The position numbers and the translations under genes are program-made. The notes beneath the pieces are model-generated. The model saw nothing but the letters and a program-made list of their open reading frames with translations, ran no database searches and had not been told where the DNA came from. DNA of 15,357 bases from Fimbriimonadales bacterium (GTDB taxonomy: Bacteria > Armatimonadota > Fimbriimonadia > Fimbriimonadales > GBS-DC): assembly GCA_026416655.1 (NCBI GenBank), contig JAOAES010000215.1:1-15357 (forward strand). The letters run 5' to 3'. Each line of letters begins with the position of its first letter. The stretch's first letter is position 1. This document shows positions 13,565-15,357 of this stretch, piece after piece.

Positions 13565-15357
13565 ATGGCGATGATGCGATGGAGCATAGCAACGCTGTGT
13601 CTAAGCGGATTACTGTTCTGGGCGGGCTGGCAGCCGAACACCGCCCCCAACACACTGCAGTGGACGACTTTAGACGGCAAAACGGTGCGCATGAGCGACC
13701 TTCAGGGCGCGAAGGCGACCGTGTTTATCACCCTTTCCTCGCGCTGCCCCGCTGTGCCGCGCTACGCCCCGCGCCTGAACGCCCTGTACGAAACTTTCCG
13801 CAAGCAGGGCGTGGCGTTCTACGGGATCTACCCCGAAGCCGATGAGACCGCCGAATCCATTCGCGAACATGCGCAGCGACTGGGCTTCAAGTTCCCCGTC
13901 GTGCGTCAGGGCGCGGTCGCAATCGCCAAAAGCGTCGGCGCGACCCATGTGCCCCAGGCGTTCGTGCTGAACCGCAAGGGCGAGGTGGTCTACGCAGGCG
14001 CAATCGATAGCGTGACCAAGCGCGAGGTGGGGCAACACCAGTACCTGCGCGATGCAATTCAGGCGACGCTTGCGGGCAAGCCCGTGAAGCAGCCGCGCAC
14101 CACCGTCGTGGGATGCTTCCTGACCCTGCCCGAGAACGACGCTGACGCCACGCCCACGCAGGTCACCTTCGCCGAGCATATCGCGCCGATTCTATACACG
14201 AAATGCACCACTTGCCATCGCCCGGGCGACATCGGACCGTTCCCGCTCCAGACCTATAACGACGCCAAACGCTGGGCGAAGGAGATTAAGTACTACACGG
14301 AGAAACGCCTAATGCCCCCGTGGAAGCCGACGCCCGGCTTCGCAAAGTTCAAGAACGAGTTCTACCTGACCGACGAGGAGATTGCGCTCATCGCCCGCTG
14401 GGTCGATTCGGGCGCGCCTGCTGGAGACCTGAGTAAAGCCCCCAAGCCCCCGACCTTTAGCAAAGGCTGGTACTATGGCGAGCCTGACCTCGTGGTGGAG
14501 ATGCAGGAAGAGTATGTGCTGGAAGGCACGGGCGGTGACGAATATCGCTACTTCGTCATCCCCGTTGAGCTGCCAGAAAACAAGGTTATCGTGGGCATCG
14601 ATATCCAGCCGGGCAACCGCGAGGTGGTGCATCACGCGAACATGTTTGTGGACACCTCTGGGCGCGCCCGCCAGCTGGACGCCGAAGACCCCGGACCAGG
14701 CTACTCCAATTTCGGCGGCACGGGCTTCATCCCCGCGATGATGTTAGGCGGCTGGGTGCCTGGTATGCGCCCCATCAAACTGGAAGATAACTTCGCCGTC
14801 GTGCTGCCGCGTAAGTTCGACCTCGTGATGCAGGTGCATTACTTCAAGCGGGGCAAGCGCGAGAAAGACCGCACGAAAATCGGGCTGTACCTCGCCGACC
14901 GCACGGAGAACACCAAGCCCGTGCAGCTCGCCGTGATTAGCAACCGCAATATCAACATCCCGCCCGGCGAGAAGAACTACCGCGTCCACGCCCGCTGGAC
15001 GACGCCGAGCGACCGCCCTGTGTACGCCCTGTCGATTATGGCGCATATGCACCTGATTGCGCGGGGCACAGAAGTCGTCGCCAAGACGCCCGACGGACGC
15101 ACCATCCCGCTGCTACAAATCACCGACTACGACTTCAACTGGCAGCAAGCGTATTTCTACGAGAAGCCCATCGAGCTGCCGCCGGGCACGGTAATCGAGT
15201 GCGTGGGCTGGTACGACAACTCGTCGGACAACCCAAGCAACCCCAGCAACCCGCCGCGACTGGTGCGCTACGGCGAGGGCACTTACGATGAGATGTTCTT
15301 CATCTTCCTCGCCGTCCACGACCCGAAAGCGAAGAGTTCTTTCCTGATCCCGGCGAG
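13565..15357 (+). CDS. Redoxin - cytochrome c - copper type II monooxygenase-like fusion, partial (3' end beyond right edge)
   Basis: At least 597 residues, open to the right edge. Numbering is from ATG 13565; in-frame ATGs at 13571 and 13574 are also possible, and GGTGAT (13561-13566) suits the last best. A stop codon lies just upstream at 13553. Domain 1: a hydrophobic export segment (about 5-21). Domain 2: an AhpC/TSA-TlpA-like redoxin (about 30-175) with SSRCPAVPRY, where C61 is alone and the second Cys of CxxC is replaced. Domain 3: a cytochrome c-like stretch with one heme motif CTTCH (214-218) and a candidate axial Met in RLMPPW (M250). Domain 4: a PHM-like copper domain (about 305-590) with HH at 356-357, H425, HMH at 494-496 and M577, the full set of CuH and CuM ligands known in peptidylglycine monooxygenase. 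It is probably periplasmic and redox-active; substrate unknown. Related multidomain proteins occur in Planctomycetes and Acidobacteria. Confidence 0.9.
   Translation, partial: MAMMRWSIATLCLSGLLFWAGWQPNTAPNTLQWTTLDGKTVRMSDLQGAKATVFITLSSRCPAVPRYAPRLNALYETFRKQGVAFYGIYPEADETAESIREHAQRLGFKFPVVRQGAVAIAKSVGATHVPQAFVLNRKGEVVYAGAIDSVTKREVGQHQYLRDAIQATLAGKPVKQPRTTVVGCFLTLPENDADATPTQVTFAEHIAPILYTKCTTCHRPGDIGPFPLQTYNDAKRWAKEIKYYTEKRLMPPWKPTPGFAKFKNEFYLTDEEIALIARWVDSGAPAGDLSKAPKPPTFSKGWYYGEPDLVVEMQEEYVLEGTGGDEYRYFVIPVELPENKVIVGIDIQPGNREVVHHANMFVDTSGRARQLDAEDPGPGYSNFGGTGFIPAMMLGGWVPGMRPIKLEDNFAVVLPRKFDLVMQVHYFKRGKREKDRTKIGLYLADRTENTKPVQLAVISNRNINIPPGEKNYRVHARWTTPSDRPVYALSIMAHMHLIARGTEVVAKTPDGRTIPLLQITDYDFNWQQAYFYEKPIELPPGTVIECVGWYDNSSDNPSNPSNPPRLVRYGEGTYDEMFFIFLAVHDPKAKSSFLIPA

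Noticed and set aside
13297..13845. 182-codon frame spanning the toxin end and the redox gene start
   Set aside because: It overlaps both flanking genes in other phases and shows no domain or ribosome binding site.
1..15357. CRISPR array, tRNA, rRNA, prophage or IS element
   Set aside because: No regularly spaced direct repeats, no cloverleaf or rRNA-like sequence and no transposase or phage motif was seen on either strand by reading.

Overview
The window is about 15.4 kb of GC-rich bacterial chromosome, densely packed with genes. I see no rRNA, tRNA, CRISPR, transposase, integrase or phage gene. A secreted OstA/LptA-like protein, a dockerin-like EF-hand tail on an exported lamin-tail protein, and a multidomain redoxin/cytochrome c/copper-monooxygenase protein together suggest a free-living bacterium with an outer membrane. 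The C-terminal pattern DVNNDGIVDDADLL resembles tails I associate with Armatimonadota from thermal metagenomes. That assignment is an impression from protein style, not a proven placement.

Layout. Positions 1-507 (-) hold the start of a secreted OstA-like protein that runs off the left edge. Divergent from it, 594-2120 (+) encodes an exported lamin-tail protein with two dockerin-like repeats, followed at 2281-3423 (+) by an FtsX/MacB-type permease. A leftward block, read from right to left, follows: DprA-like protein (9844-8963), adenylosuccinate lyase purB (8931-7633), NfeD/YqiJ-like membrane protein (7567-6737), flotillin (6733-4901) and a VanW/G5 envelope protein (4781-3420). From 9895 rightward come a 745-residue polytopic protein resembling a tandemly duplicated ABC-2 permease, an unrecognised 183-residue protein, a DUF433/DUF5615 toxin-antitoxin pair and, cut by the right edge, a redoxin-cytochrome c-copper monooxygenase fusion.

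How the genes work together. The clearest functional unit is nfeD-flotillin: 3 bp spacing, with the flotillin ribosome binding site inside the end of nfeD. This is the known partnership of a flotillin with an NfeD/OB-fold membrane protein in membrane microdomains. The DUF433/DUF5615 pair, 1 bp apart, is a second unit. purB is housekeeping (purine synthesis). Much of the rest concerns the envelope: OstA-like, VanW, FtsX, ABC-2-like and lamin-tail proteins.

Regulation. Several genes have a TATAAT/TACACT-like -10 box only 6-11 nt before the start codon and no Shine-Dalgarno sequence, which suggests leaderless transcripts. Other starts have good Shine-Dalgarno motifs. No intergenic gap exceeds about 215 bp; the longest (13350-13564) holds a hairpin, an A-run and an orphan Shine-Dalgarno-like sequence.

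I found no convincing wholly new system. The best candidates for novelty are the three-domain redox/copper protein, the divergent DprA-like protein, the ATPase-less duplicated permease with its unknown partner, and the His/Asp-rich loop of the NfeD protein.
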